This document shows positions 15,008 through 23,778 of a stretch of 64,000 nucleotides of DNA, piece after piece (the first letter of the stretch is position 1; every line of letters starts with the position of its first letter). Under the pieces are notes generated by a model that saw only the letters and a list, made by a program, of their open reading frames with translations, made no database searches and was not told the DNA's origin. The stretch is taken from contig PLOR01000016.1 in assembly GCA_003142185.1 (NCBI GenBank), positions 1 to 64,000 of the forward strand. The letters are read 5' to 3'. The stretch comes from Bryobacterales bacterium. GTDB taxonomy: Bacteria > Acidobacteriota > Terriglobia > Bryobacterales > Bryobacteraceae. Made by a program: the position numbers and the translations under genes.

Positions 15008-16296
15008 GCGCGACTCCCAATTAAGAGGATCCTCACATCGGCCACGTTGGTGTTGGTCGGCCCTGTGATTACCAGGTCGCCCAGTGCTTCGAAGTAATGA
15101 TAGGAATCGTTGGCGTCCAGATAGCGGCGGGCGTCCGGCTTGCGGCCGAGCGTATCTCCGTCGGCGATGGCACCGGCCGCGTCGGTGGGTCCATCGGTGC
15201 CATCGGTACCGGCGCTGAACACCACCACGTTGTCGAGTCCCGCGATATCGAGCGCCGCCGCCAGCGCGAATTCCTGGTTGCGCCCGCCGAGCCCGTCGCC
15301 GCGCAGCGTGACGGTGGTTTCGCCGCCGGTGATGATGCAGGCGGGCGGCTTCGCCGGCCGGCCTGATTCCGCCACTTCGCGCGCGATGGCTGCGTGCATG
15401 CGTGCGATCTCCCGCGTCTCGCCCGCGATCGAGCTCGAAAGCACCAGTGTGCGAAACCCAAGTTGGCGCGCGTGGCGCGCCGCGGCAGCGAGCGCCAGGC
15501 GGTTGCCGCCGATTACCGTGTTGCGGATGCGCGCGAAGAGCCTGTCGCCCGGCTTGGGAGTTTCGTCGATCGCGGCGGCTACGCCCTGCTCGATCCGCAC
15601 CCGCACCGCCGCCGGAACCTTGTCGCGAATGCCGTACCGGTCCAGCACGGCGGCTGCTTCGAGGAAGGTCGATGGATCGGGCGCGGCCGGGCCGGAGCCG
15701 ATCACGTCCGGATTGTCGCCGATCACGTCGGAAACCAGCAGCGCTTCCACCTTCGCCGGCCATGCCAGGCGCGCCAGTCGCCCGCCCTTGATTGCCGACA
15801 AATGTTTGCGAACGGCGTTGATTTCATGGATGTCTGCGCCGCACGCCAGCAGCAGCCGCGTGACTTCCTGCTTTTCCGCCAGCGTGATCGGCGGCGCCGG
15901 CAGCGGCAGCAGCGCCGAGGCGCCGCCCGAAATCAGGCACAGCACCAGGTCGCCAACACCAGCCGCGGAGGCGATCTCCGCGATGCGCTCCGCGCCGGCT
16001 GCGCCGCGCTGGTCCGGCACCGGGTGTCCGCATTCGTTCAGCTCGATGCGGCGCAGCTTGGCGACGTGGCCGTACTTGACGTTCACCAGGCCGCCGGTGA
16101 CAATCCGCCCCAACGCGCGCTCGGCGGCGCGCGCCATGGAAGCGCCCGCCTTGCCCGCGCCGATCACGTAAACGTGGCGGAAGCGGGAATAATCGCGCCG
16201 CGCCAGGTAGCGCATCACCGCCTCGTGCGGGTCGGCCGCCCGCAGCGCGGCGCGAAAAATGGCGGCAGCCTGATGTCTCAGCAAGCGGTGAGTCAT
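15004..16296 (-). CDS. Glycerate 2-kinase (MOFRL family)
   Basis: The 430-residue protein matches the type-2 glycerate kinase family: an N-terminal DUF4147-like domain (VIGAGKAGASMARAAE at about 44-59, LISGGASALLPLPAPP, INAVRKHLSAIKGGRLA) and the C-terminal MOFRL domain (TGGETTVTLRG, GGRNQEFALAAAL, SAGTDGTDGPTDAAGA). It phosphorylates D-glycerate at the 2-position, feeding lower glycolysis. Start and stop both overlap neighbours by ATGA, so expression is coupled to the aroK-like gene upstream. I avoid a gene symbol because several names (gckA, ttuD) are used. Confidence 0.93.
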   Translation of the reverse strand: MTHRLLRHQAAAIFRAALRAADPHEAVMRYLARRDYSRFRHVYVIGAGKAGASMARAAERALGRIVTGGLVNVKYGHVAKLRRIELNECGHPVPDQRGAAGAERIAEIASAAGVGDLVLCLISGGASALLPLPAPPITLAEKQEVTRLLLACGADIHEINAVRKHLSAIKGGRLARLAWPAKVEALLVSDVIGDNPDVIGSGPAAPDPSTFLEAAAVLDRYGIRDKVPAAVRVRIEQGVAAAIDETPKPGDRLFARIRNTVIGGNRLALAAAARHARQLGFRTLVLSSSIAGETREIARMHAAIAREVAESGRPAKPPACIITGGETTVTLRGDGLGGRNQEFALAAALDIAGLDNVVVFSAGTDGTDGPTDAAGAIADGDTLGRKPDARRYLDANDSYHYFEALGDLVITGPTNTNVADVRILLIGSRA

Positions 16297-16823
16297 CGGA
16301 AAAATGGGTGCGCCAGAATGGCGTCGGCGACGGCTTCCGCATCGTCCGTTTCGATGGGAATGTGGACGTCGGCCAGCCGGTAGATGTCGCGGCGCTCATC
16401 GAACAGAGCCGCCAATTTCTCGGGATCGCGCGCCAGCGGCCGGTGGGTGGCCTGCGCCACGCGGCGCGCGATGCGGTCGAAATCGCAATCCAACCAGACG
16501 CTCACGCCGTTGCCGGCCGCCAGGTCGCGATTGGCCGGGCTGAGGAACGCACCGCCGCCCAGCGCCACCACGGCCGCGCGCCCGTGCTCAATCGAACGTA
16601 CGTGCTGCGCCAGCATTTCGCTCTCGATGCGGCGGAACTCGGCTTCGCCGCGCGTATCGAAAATGTGCGCGATAGTCGTCTTCTCGGCTGCCTCGATTTC
16701 GTCGTCGAGATCGAAGAAACTCCAGCCCAGCCGGTGCGCCAGGTGGCGTCCCACGGTGGATTTGCCGGTGGCCATGAAGCCTAACAGGTAGATGCCCGGA
16801 GTCTGCTTGAGCCGCAGATTCAT
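16293..16823 (-). CDS. aroK: Shikimate kinase
   Basis: This 176-residue P-loop kinase converts shikimate to shikimate 3-phosphate in aromatic amino acid synthesis. It shows the Walker A GFMATGKSTVGRHLA (residues 15-29), the shikimate-binding DLDDEIE (38-44), FRRIESEML, the GGGAF loop (89-93) and the lid arginines near RPLARDPEKL. The length is typical. The ATG overlaps the upstream SDR stop (ATGA) and the stop overlaps the glycerate kinase start, an unusual pairing for aroK, which more often sits with aroB. Confidence 0.93.
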   Translation of the reverse strand: MNLRLKQTPGIYLLGFMATGKSTVGRHLAHRLGWSFFDLDDEIEAAEKTTIAHIFDTRGEAEFRRIESEMLAQHVRSIEHGRAAVVALGGGAFLSPANRDLAAGNGVSVWLDCDFDRIARRVAQATHRPLARDPEKLAALFDERRDIYRLADVHIPIETDDAEAVADAILAHPFFR

Positions 16824-17590
16824 GCCGTTCCATTCATGCGCGCCATGCGCGCCTCCACGGCGCGCGGCAGCAGCCGCGCTAGCGCCACCAGCAGCCATCC
16901 CACGCGCGGCGTCATTACCGTGCGCGCGTCGCGCTCCACGCCGCGCCGGATACTCGCGGCGCATTCGGTGGCGGTGATGGCGAACCGCCGGCCCTTCACC
17001 ATTTGCGGCGGAACTTCGCCCACGCTGCGCTGCTGAAATTCGGTGAGCACGTAACCGGGGCACACCAGCATGGTGCGTATGCCGTCGCGGCGCAGCTCCA
17101 TGCGCAGCCCCTCGGTGAGCGCGCCGACGGCGTATTTGGACGCGCTGTACACCGTCAGCCAGGGCAGCACGATCTTGCCGCCGATCGATCCCACGTTGAC
17201 GATGGTTCCGCCCCGCCGCGCGCGCATGTGCGGCGTCACCAGCCGGATCATGCCGAGCACGGCGAAGAAGTTCAGTTCCATCAGGCGGCGCACTTCCGCT
17301 TCCGGCGCTTCCCAGGACGGAATATAGAGGCCGATGCCGGCGTTGTTGATCAAAATGTCGATCGCGCCAAACCGCTCCAGCGTCCGCTCCACCACCCGCC
17401 GCCGCACGCTTTCCTCGGTCAGATCGCCGGCCGTAATCAACGCCTGATCGCCCGCGGCGCGGCGCAATCCTTCTTCCGAGCGGGCGCACAAGGAGAGCTT
17501 CGCGCCGGCGCGCGCGAACTCCGCGGCGCATGCCGCTCCAATGCCCGCCGAAGCGCCGGTGACGATCACGACTTTGCCGTCTATTTTCAT
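16820..17590 (-). CDS. Short-chain dehydrogenase/reductase
   Basis: The 256-residue classical SDR has the NAD(P) motif TGASAGIGAACAAEF (11-25), INNAGIG (about 82-88), the catalytic Ser in VGSIGGK and YSASK with the catalytic Tyr and Lys, and a basic C-terminal helix WLLVALARLLPRAVEARM that may touch the membrane. The substrate cannot be predicted. It is the first gene of the coupled SDR-aroK-glycerate kinase-TPR operon; its promoter should lie in the 60 bases shared with the divergent LON-domain gene. Confidence 0.88.
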   Translation of the reverse strand: MKIDGKVVIVTGASAGIGAACAAEFARAGAKLSLCARSEEGLRRAAGDQALITAGDLTEESVRRRVVERTLERFGAIDILINNAGIGLYIPSWEAPEAEVRRLMELNFFAVLGMIRLVTPHMRARRGGTIVNVGSIGGKIVLPWLTVYSASKYAVGALTEGLRMELRRDGIRTMLVCPGYVLTEFQQRSVGEVPPQMVKGRRFAITATECAASIRRGVERDARTVMTPRVGWLLVALARLLPRAVEARMARMNGTA

Positions 17591-17602
17591 ACCATTGGTC
17601 TG

Positions 17603-17626
17603 GGCAAGCTAAAGCATGCCCTACCT
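17603..17626. repeat. Repeat family E, short copy
   Basis: GGCAAGCTAAAGCATGCC followed by CTACC matches 37640-37662 and 54658-54680, but here the preceding GC hairpin is missing. It lies in the divergent promoter region between the SDR and LON-domain genes. Confidence 0.7.
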
Positions 17627-17647
17627 CAGAAACGCCATAATAGTACC

Positions 17648-18277
17648 ATGCCTTCGCGGCTGCTTCCGTTGTTCCCGTTGCAGGTCGTGGTGTTTCCGCG
17701 AACGCGTTTGCCGCTGCATATTTTCGAAGAGCGCTACAAGCTCATGGTGGGGGAAGCGATCCGCGATGGATGCGAGTTTGGCATCGTGCTCGCCGGGGAA
17801 CAGGGCATTGCGAACGCCGGTTGCAGCGTAGCCGTGGAAAAGGTGCTCGATCGTTATCCCGACGGGCGCATGGATATTCTGACGCGCGGCCTCAGGCGAT
17901 TCGAAATCGTATCACTCGATGAAGAGCTGGATTATCTGCGGGCCGAGGTCCACTACTTCGACGATGAGGATCAAGCGCAGCCGGAACCCGAAATCCGCAA
18001 GCAGGTGCTGCGCCATTTCCGCTCGCTGAAAGAACTGGGCAGCGCACGCCCCCGCGGCGAGCCCGACCTGGCGGACCCGCAGCTCAGTTTTCAACTGGCG
18101 CAGATCCTGCCCGACCTCGATTTTCTCAGTGCGCTGCTGCGGCAGCGGTCGGAGGCTTCCCGGCTCAAACAGCTCAACCAATATCTGGCGGATTATATTC
18201 CGCGGCAGCGCGCCATTGAGCGCGTGCAGGGGGTCGCGCCGACCAACGGGTTCGGCGGCAAACGCAGGGAGTTGTAG
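17648..18277 (+). CDS. LON peptidase substrate-binding domain protein
   Basis: The 209-residue protein is a stand-alone Lon N-terminal (LAN/PUA-like) domain without ATPase or protease modules. It begins MPSRLLPLFPLQVVVFPRTR, followed by LPLHIFEERYKLMVGEA, the typical opening of this family, and ends with a helical part (LKQLNQYLADYIPRQRAIER). Such proteins are common but functionally uncharacterised. A CATAAT box eight bases before the ATG could suggest a very short or absent leader. The stop is two bases from the TonB-like start. Confidence 0.88.
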   Translation: MPSRLLPLFPLQVVVFPRTRLPLHIFEERYKLMVGEAIRDGCEFGIVLAGEQGIANAGCSVAVEKVLDRYPDGRMDILTRGLRRFEIVSLDEELDYLRAEVHYFDDEDQAQPEPEIRKQVLRHFRSLKELGSARPRGEPDLADPQLSFQLAQILPDLDFLSALLRQRSEASRLKQLNQYLADYIPRQRAIERVQGVAPTNGFGGKRREL

Positions 18278-18278
18278 G

Positions 18279-19736
18279 GTGAGGATGCTGATCCGCCGCG
18301 ACGGGGCACGTCGCCGCTCACCGGCGTTCGCGGCTTCGGGGCTATTGCACCTGGCGGCGTTGCTGGCGGTGGTGCTCAGCCCGCTTGCGCCGCGCGCAGA
18401 CCCGCGCCCCGTGTACAATCACGAGATCCGCCCCTACGAGTCGCACATCATCTGGTACAACCTGCGCAAGAAACTGCCCGAGGTAAGGCCGGCCGAAGCG
18501 ATGGACCCGAAACCGCCCCGCGCGATTCGCCGGTTCCAGCAGCAGATTGTGGCGGGGCAAATCGAACTGCCGCGCCCGCCGCAACTGATCCGCGTTCCCG
18601 CCCCGGAGATTCCGCTGGCCCAGCCTCGCGAGCTGCCCAATCTGCTCGCCGTCGCACCGCCTAAGCCCGTCCGTCCATTCGCGCCGCCGCCGGACCGTGC
18701 GCGCCAGCCCGAGAGTGGCCCGTTGCCGGCCGCACCGCTAATCCCTGACCCCGTCTCGCCGCGCGAGTTGGCGCTTCGCCTGGCGGCGCCGCGCCCGCGC
18801 CCGCTGCCCTTCATCCCACCGGTCGAGCGCAAATCCCAGCCGGCCCTGACTGCGCTGCCGGCCGCGCCGGTAGTAGCGGTGCCCGCGCCAACGGCGGACA
18901 TGCCGCGCATTGCGCGCGGCTTTAGCGCGCCGCCGGAGAAAAAGGCGAAGCCCGCCGCCGAGCCGGCGCTGGCTGCCGATACCTCCGCGGTCGTGATGCC
19001 ACCATCGCCGCAGTCCACGCTGGCCATTGTGGGTCTCAATCCGATCGACACTCCCGAGATTCCCAAACCGCCTGGCTCGCATGAGGCCGCCTTCTCCGCC
19101 GGCCCACGCCCGAAGCCGGAAGGCGGCGCCGCGGCTCCGGCCGGTGCGGCAGTTGTGGTGCCCAATCTGATCGCGCATGGGGGCGCTGCGGACGCCAACG
19201 CGGCTATCCTCGCCGTGCTTCGCCCCTTAACCCGCGAAAGAATCGTGGCGGAGATGCTGGCCGGACAGGCCAGCGCCCAGCCGCCCGCCGCCACCGGATC
19301 CGCCCGCATCGTCAAGGCGCCCGATCCGCGTCTCGAAGGCCGCGCCGTCTATGCCATCTCCATCCAGATGCCCAACGTCACCAGCTTCTCGGGAAGCTGG
19401 CTGGTGTGGTTCGCCGAACGCCGCCCGCTGACGGGAGCGCCGCCGGCCGATATGCAATCGCCCGTTCCGCTGCGCAAGGTCGACCCCAAGTACTATCGCG
19501 ATACCGTCTCTGACCGCGTGGAAGGAACCGTGCGCCTGTTCGCGGTGATCCGCAAAGACGGACAGGTGGATGCGATCGAGATTATCCGCGGGATCGATCA
19601 GCGCCTCGACCGCAGCGCCGCCGAGGCGTTGGCCAAGTGGCAATTCCAGCCAGCCAAACGCGCCGGCATACCGGTGGACGTGGACGCGGTTTTCGAAGTC
19701 CCTTTCCGCCTGGCGCCGCGATCCGAACAAAAATGA
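18279..19736 (+). CDS. TonB family protein with long proline-rich region
   Basis: The 485-residue protein has one N-terminal membrane helix (about 19-35, SGLLHLAALLAVVL), a very long Pro/Ala-rich periplasmic stretch (about 50-330), and a C-terminal TonB-type domain (about 400-480) with VPLRKVDPKYYRDTVSDRVE, GTVRLFAVIRKDGQVDAIEI and AAEALAKWQFQPAKRAG. TonB proteins pass energy from ExbBD to outer-membrane transporters, but acidobacteria have many TonB-C proteins without obvious partners, and no exbB/exbD is seen nearby. The GTG start follows GGGAG with proper spacing; an ATG two codons on is possible. Confidence 0.85.
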   Translation: MRMLIRRDGARRRSPAFAASGLLHLAALLAVVLSPLAPRADPRPVYNHEIRPYESHIIWYNLRKKLPEVRPAEAMDPKPPRAIRRFQQQIVAGQIELPRPPQLIRVPAPEIPLAQPRELPNLLAVAPPKPVRPFAPPPDRARQPESGPLPAAPLIPDPVSPRELALRLAAPRPRPLPFIPPVERKSQPALTALPAAPVVAVPAPTADMPRIARGFSAPPEKKAKPAAEPALAADTSAVVMPPSPQSTLAIVGLNPIDTPEIPKPPGSHEAAFSAGPRPKPEGGAAAPAGAAVVVPNLIAHGGAADANAAILAVLRPLTRERIVAEMLAGQASAQPPAATGSARIVKAPDPRLEGRAVYAISIQMPNVTSFSGSWLVWFAERRPLTGAPPADMQSPVPLRKVDPKYYRDTVSDRVEGTVRLFAVIRKDGQVDAIEIIRGIDQRLDRSAAEALAKWQFQPAKRAGIPVDVDAVFEVPFRLAPRSEQK

Positions 19737-20419
19737 CGCCCCAATTTCTCATCATCGACGCCGACGATACGCTGTGGGAGAACAACATCTATTTCGAGCG
19801 CGCCTTCGACGAGTTCGTCGAGTTCCTCGATCACTCGACGCTCGCGGCGCCCGAAATTCGCGCCGTGCTCGACGCCATCGAAGAAGCCAACGCCCGCGTT
19901 CACGGCTACGGTACGCTCAATTTCGGCCGCAATCTGCGCCAGACCTACGAGCGGCTGGCCGAGCGCGACGTGCGGCCGGAGGATCTCGAGACCGTAATGG
20001 GCTTCGCCGAGCGCATCCTCGAATGCCCGATGGAGACCATCGCCGGAGTTCCCGAAACGCTCGCCTACCTGGCGGCCCGGCACGACCTGACGCTATTCAC
20101 CAAGGGTCATCCCGACGAACAGACGCTGAAGATCGGCCGCTCCGGCCTGGGAGAGTACTTTCGGCACACCGCCATCGTCAAGGAAAAGGACGCCGCCGCA
20201 TACCGCCGCCTGGTGGCTGAGCGTGGCATGGACCCGGCGCGCACCTGGATGATCGGCAACAGCCCTAAGTCCGACATCAACCCGGCCCTGGCCGCTGGCT
20301 TGCATGCGGTCTTCGTTCCTCACGCTCACACCTGGGTTCTGGAGAAGCAGGAGATCGCCGAAGCTGACGGCCGGCTCTTGGTGGTCGACCGGTTCGAGGA
20401 TTTACACAAGCATTTCTGA
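19733..20419 (+). CDS. HAD superfamily hydrolase
   Basis: The 228-residue protein starts at an ATG overlapping the TonB-like stop (ATGA). HAD motif I is IDADDTLWENN (residues 8-18) with nucleophile and acid/base Asp, motif II is the Thr of LFTKGHPD, the motif III Lys is in IVKEKD, and motif IV is GNSPKSDINPALAAG. The helical cap between residues 20 and 95 is of the C1 type. Substrate unknown; a phosphatase acting on a small phosphorylated metabolite is likely. Confidence 0.88.
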   Translation: MTPQFLIIDADDTLWENNIYFERAFDEFVEFLDHSTLAAPEIRAVLDAIEEANARVHGYGTLNFGRNLRQTYERLAERDVRPEDLETVMGFAERILECPMETIAGVPETLAYLAARHDLTLFTKGHPDEQTLKIGRSGLGEYFRHTAIVKEKDAAAYRRLVAERGMDPARTWMIGNSPKSDINPALAAGLHAVFVPHAHTWVLEKQEIAEADGRLLVVDRFEDLHKHF

Positions 20420-20595
20420 AGCCGCAACGGAATCGGATCGCCACACAAGGGAGCCGGGCCGCGCGGATGCCACTCCTGTACGCGCACACTGTATGCGCAA
20501 GGCACGGTGCACAAGCTCACAAACGACAGTGAATCTTCACACAATCTTCAGGTTGCGGCCTCGACGCTCGCACCGCTTCGCACGTCAATATAGAT

Positions 20596-21423
20596 ATGAG
20601 CACTCCAAATCGGCAGTCTGCTTGTGTCCCATTCTTTGCTCCGCCAACGGCCGAAAACCCGGCTCTCGCTTTCGAGCCTGCGCCGGGGACGGACAGCCGG
20701 TCGATTCCCGGCCTGGACTACTACGGCGCGTGCCGGTCCGCCAACAACTCGACCGGCGACTTCTTCAAATTCATCCCGCTCGATGGCCGCCGGCTGCTCG
20801 CTTCCATTGGGGAAACACCTGGGCCCGGTATGTCGCCCCGCGCCATGATGACCGCTGTTCAGGCGCACTTCCCTGGAGTTGCTGCCAGCGGTCCTGATTC
20901 ACTTGCCGCAGCGGCCTCCCGGCTCAACCGGCCGCTGTGCGACGTCGCTTCGGATGGTTCGCTCACGACGCTCTTCTGTGCCTGCATCGACCCGCTGCGG
21001 CGCGTGTTACGCTACCTGAGCGCGGGCCATGAGTCGGCGCTTCTGTTCCGCGCCACCCATTTTAGCGCCCACCGTCTGGAACCTACCGGAACCGTGCTCG
21101 GGCTTACCAGCAGGACGGTGTACCGGCAGCGCAGCGTCGGCCTGAGCCCCGGCGACGTGCTGATTGCGTTCACTGGCGGTGTCGCGGACGCCGTGGACCG
21201 TGCCGGTCGCGTCCTGGGCGAAGCGGGCGTGATCGAGGCGCTGCGGGACTCCCCGGACAACCCGCCGCGGATTCTGGTGGAACGCATCCTGGACACCGTC
21301 GGACGTTACGGCGAAGGCGCCGGCCAGCCCGCCGATCAAACCGTGCTGGCAGTCCGCTTCGCCGGTTCCGAGGGCAGCCTCAACGAGGGCCACGCAGCCA
21401 AAGTGGCCTTGGCGGCTGCGTGA
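20596..21423 (+). CDS. SpoIIE/RsbU-like PP2C phosphatase with eroded active site
   Basis: The 275-residue protein aligns to the SpoIIE phosphatase core: DYYGACRSANNSTGDFFKFI, YLSAGHESALLF, and a C-terminal ADQTVLAVRF. Several metal-binding positions look changed: the usual D-x-x-G-x-G appears as ETPGPG, TDG appears as FTGGVADAVD, and the terminal DDxT appears as ADQT. The first Asp (TGDFF) is kept. It may be a weak or inactive phosphatase acting as a binding protein. The 176 bases before it hold no other gene. Confidence 0.8.
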   Translation: MSTPNRQSACVPFFAPPTAENPALAFEPAPGTDSRSIPGLDYYGACRSANNSTGDFFKFIPLDGRRLLASIGETPGPGMSPRAMMTAVQAHFPGVAASGPDSLAAAASRLNRPLCDVASDGSLTTLFCACIDPLRRVLRYLSAGHESALLFRATHFSAHRLEPTGTVLGLTSRTVYRQRSVGLSPGDVLIAFTGGVADAVDRAGRVLGEAGVIEALRDSPDNPPRILVERILDTVGRYGEGAGQPADQTVLAVRFAGSEGSLNEGHAAKVALAAA

Positions 21424-21558
21424 CACGCGAGGTGTCGGTGACGGAATTGGACAAGTCGTCAATCCGGCGGGAGGACGGCGGATAAGCCGGGGGCCGGCCT
21501 GCGCGCGGAAAGTGAGAGCCTCTCTTGGTCGTCTAAACCAGTGACGTAGCTTCGGATT

Positions 21559-21741
21559 TCAGGATTGAGAGATCTGGTCGTTCGGCGAAGCCGGCAGCCC
21601 TATGACGACGGAAGCCAGGCGCGACAGCCTGCGCTGCCGCTTGATGCGGGCGCGCGCGAACGCGCGGACAGTCTGGGCGATCGCCGCGCAGGCCGCCAGC
21701 AACACGAGGCCGACGACTACCAGTGACGATGTTTGGGTCAT
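21559..21741 (-). CDS. Possible small single-span membrane protein
   Basis: A 60-codon frame starts MTQTSSLVVVGLVLLAACAA with one membrane helix (about 6-22), followed by a strongly basic stretch (RAFARARIKRQRRL) that would sit in the cytoplasm by the positive-inside rule. No known family is recognised. It lies between two convergent or isolated genes and the 160 bases before it (21742-21901) hold nothing I can name. Confidence 0.4.
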   Translation of the reverse strand: MTQTSSLVVVGLVLLAACAAIAQTVRAFARARIKRQRRLSRLASVVIGLPASPNDQISQS

Positions 21742-21901
21742 CCGCCTATAAGAGTACGAGTCAGACCGCTGGTATTAAAGTGCCTGGAGTACCCGGCCCG
21801 TCCTGGTACCCCCTCTGTAAAGAATTTCGGCCCCCTTTATCGTCTTATCTGGTTGGATCGATGCGGGCGTCGCCAGGGCCGGGCGCGCCGCCGCCCTGTG
21901 G

Positions 21902-23569
21902 CTATGGCGCCGGCGGCCGATACGCCGCCAGGCTGGGCGGCTGCGCATCCGGCTCCAGTACCAGCGCCGTGCGGTCCGCGTAATAGCGCAGCAGTTGCCG
22001 GTTCTCCGCATCTCCCAGGTCGCGCGCCCACACGATCCGCGCGTCGTCGATTGCCGCCCGGTTGTACACCCACTCGTCCTGGAAGATGTGCCGCGGCGAG
22101 TAGCGCACGAACACCAGCACTTTCCCGGGCACGCCGTCGAGCTGCCGGTTGACGAAAATGCGGCGCTCCGGATTGCCGTGATTGATCGAGTCCCAGGTCT
22201 CATAGCGGCGCACCGCCGCCGACCATTCCGCCGTGTCGAAGAACGCGTGCAGGCCGTACCAGAACACGAACTGCGCCGCGCATAACAGTGCCACCAGGCG
22301 CGCCGCTTCCGGCCACCGGCGCGCGATGCGCTCCAGGCCAACCACCGAAACCAGCACAAACAGGCAGGTGACCGCGGCCACGTAATGCAGTTGAAACGCG
22401 GGAAAGAAATTCGTTCCCAGGGCGAACAACGCCAGCGTCAGCGCCACCCAACGGAAGCGGCGCTCGCCGAGCGCAAACAGAAACGCCCCCAGCGCCAGGT
22501 AAAGCGGCGCCAGAAAGAAGAACCGGTAATAGCGCACGCGATATTCCAGGCGCAGCAGAAACGACCCCACCGTTTCCGTGCGTTCGCCCAGAAACGACCG
22601 CTGCATCTTGTAATCCATCAGTTGCTGCTCGGTCAGCGGCACGTGCGGCGTAACCTTGGCCTGGAACGTAAGCGCCGCGGGCACGCCGTATTGGTACTGG
22701 CTCAGCGCCTCCGGCATGGTGGCGAAACTTCCCGTGACTTGCTTGTTTTGGACCGCTAGCAGCGCCACGGCGGCCAGCAGAACCAGCGCCACTTCCGGCA
22801 GGAACCTGGCCGCCGCCTTCAGTTCCGCCGGCCGCCAGGGCACCCAAAACAGCGCCACCGCCAGGAACAGGAAGATGGATTCGTACGGCCGCGTGATCAA
22901 GTGCATCGCCAGGCCCAGCCCCAGCAGGAGCGCATCGCGCCGCCGCGGCGCGGCTCGCAACCGCGGCAGCGCGCCGAACACCAGGCAGCCTGAGGCTGCG
23001 ATCCATTCCCCGCCCCAGTATTCGTTCATCCACTGATTCAGCGGTCCGAATTCGATCACCGCCAGCAGGCCTCCCGCCAGCGCCCACCGCGGGCTCACCC
23101 AGCCGCGCAGCATCCAATAGCAAAGGCCGCAGAAGGCCGCCGTGGCCGCCAGCACGCCGGCCCAGGGATGGCCGAACAGCGTCCACCCGATGGCCAGAGC
23201 CAGCCCCTGCCCAGGCGGATAAATCGAGGCGTACGTTGGCCGCTGCAAGACGAAAAACGTTTCGAAGAATTGCGGCAGCGCGTGCGGCGGATTGGCCAGC
23301 CGGAAATGCCGTAGCGTGTCCGCCGCCAGCAGATGGCTGAATTCGTCGTAGAGGTCGGGCGCCGGCGCCGGATGGTGCGGCAACAGCGCCAGCCGCAGCA
23401 CCACCGGCAGCGCCGCCAAGAAAACCATCACCCACCCGGTGCGCGTTTCGAACCGCCGCGCCAGCGGCGCCAACCACGGGTGCCAAATCAGCACGCCCAG
23501 CAGCAGCAGCGCGACCAGGACCAGTTCGACCAAGTCGGCCGGGCTAAGACCCTGATTGACGATGGTCAT
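21902..23569 (-). CDS. Multi-spanning membrane glycosyltransferase-like protein (GT-C/ArnT-like)
   Basis: The 555-residue protein has about ten to twelve predicted membrane helices and an early luminal loop with the acidic pair in PDLYDEFSHLLAADTL (about residues 70-85), as in GT-C enzymes that use lipid-linked sugars. Further typical features are YPPGQGLALAIGW and NEYWGGEWIAA in loops and a soluble C-terminal part from about 440. The sugar and acceptor cannot be read from sequence. It is followed by a family A repeat and then lgt on the same strand. Confidence 0.8.
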   Translation of the reverse strand: MTIVNQGLSPADLVELVLVALLLLGVLIWHPWLAPLARRFETRTGWVMVFLAALPVVLRLALLPHHPAPAPDLYDEFSHLLAADTLRHFRLANPPHALPQFFETFFVLQRPTYASIYPPGQGLALAIGWTLFGHPWAGVLAATAAFCGLCYWMLRGWVSPRWALAGGLLAVIEFGPLNQWMNEYWGGEWIAASGCLVFGALPRLRAAPRRRDALLLGLGLAMHLITRPYESIFLFLAVALFWVPWRPAELKAAARFLPEVALVLLAAVALLAVQNKQVTGSFATMPEALSQYQYGVPAALTFQAKVTPHVPLTEQQLMDYKMQRSFLGERTETVGSFLLRLEYRVRYYRFFFLAPLYLALGAFLFALGERRFRWVALTLALFALGTNFFPAFQLHYVAAVTCLFVLVSVVGLERIARRWPEAARLVALLCAAQFVFWYGLHAFFDTAEWSAAVRRYETWDSINHGNPERRIFVNRQLDGVPGKVLVFVRYSPRHIFQDEWVYNRAAIDDARIVWARDLGDAENRQLLRYYADRTALVLEPDAQPPSLAAYRPPAP

Positions 23570-23645
23570 CGGCGGCTCCTATCGGCTTAGCGAGAAGGCG
23601 CGGCGCAGTACCTCAGAAACCGCATCCCTCACAATCACTCTGCCG

Positions 23646-23778
23646 ACGTGGCGCGGGCAGTCCTGCCTGCTGTGTCGAGAGTCGTCTCGACATTTCTTGT
23701 GCGCGCGCGATACGCTGTCGTCGCGAAGAAACGTCGCCACGACTGGCGACGCTGCAGGCAAGACTGCCCGCGCCACGT
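23646..23778. repeat. Palindromic repeat family A, copy 2, abutting the lgt stop codon
   Basis: The ends are ACGTGGCGCGGGCAGTCCTG at 23646 and the near complement finishing CCCGCGCCACGT at 23778. Inside are two hairpins: TGTCGAGA/TCTCGACA (23673-23680, 23685-23692, loop GTCG) and CGTCGCCA/TGGCGACG. It ends on the base next to the lgt stop (23779-23781), so it would be transcribed as part of the lgt mRNA 3' end. Confidence 0.88.

Noticed and set aside
15008-15763. Upstream part of a 366-codon minus-strand frame
   Set aside because: It is Arg/Gly-rich and lies within the glycerate kinase gene in another frame; only its last 114 codons (from 15007) are a plausible TPR gene.
17003-17647. N-terminal extension of the LON-domain protein
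   Set aside because: It is antisense to the SDR gene and the family start MPSRLLPLFPLQ lies at 17648.
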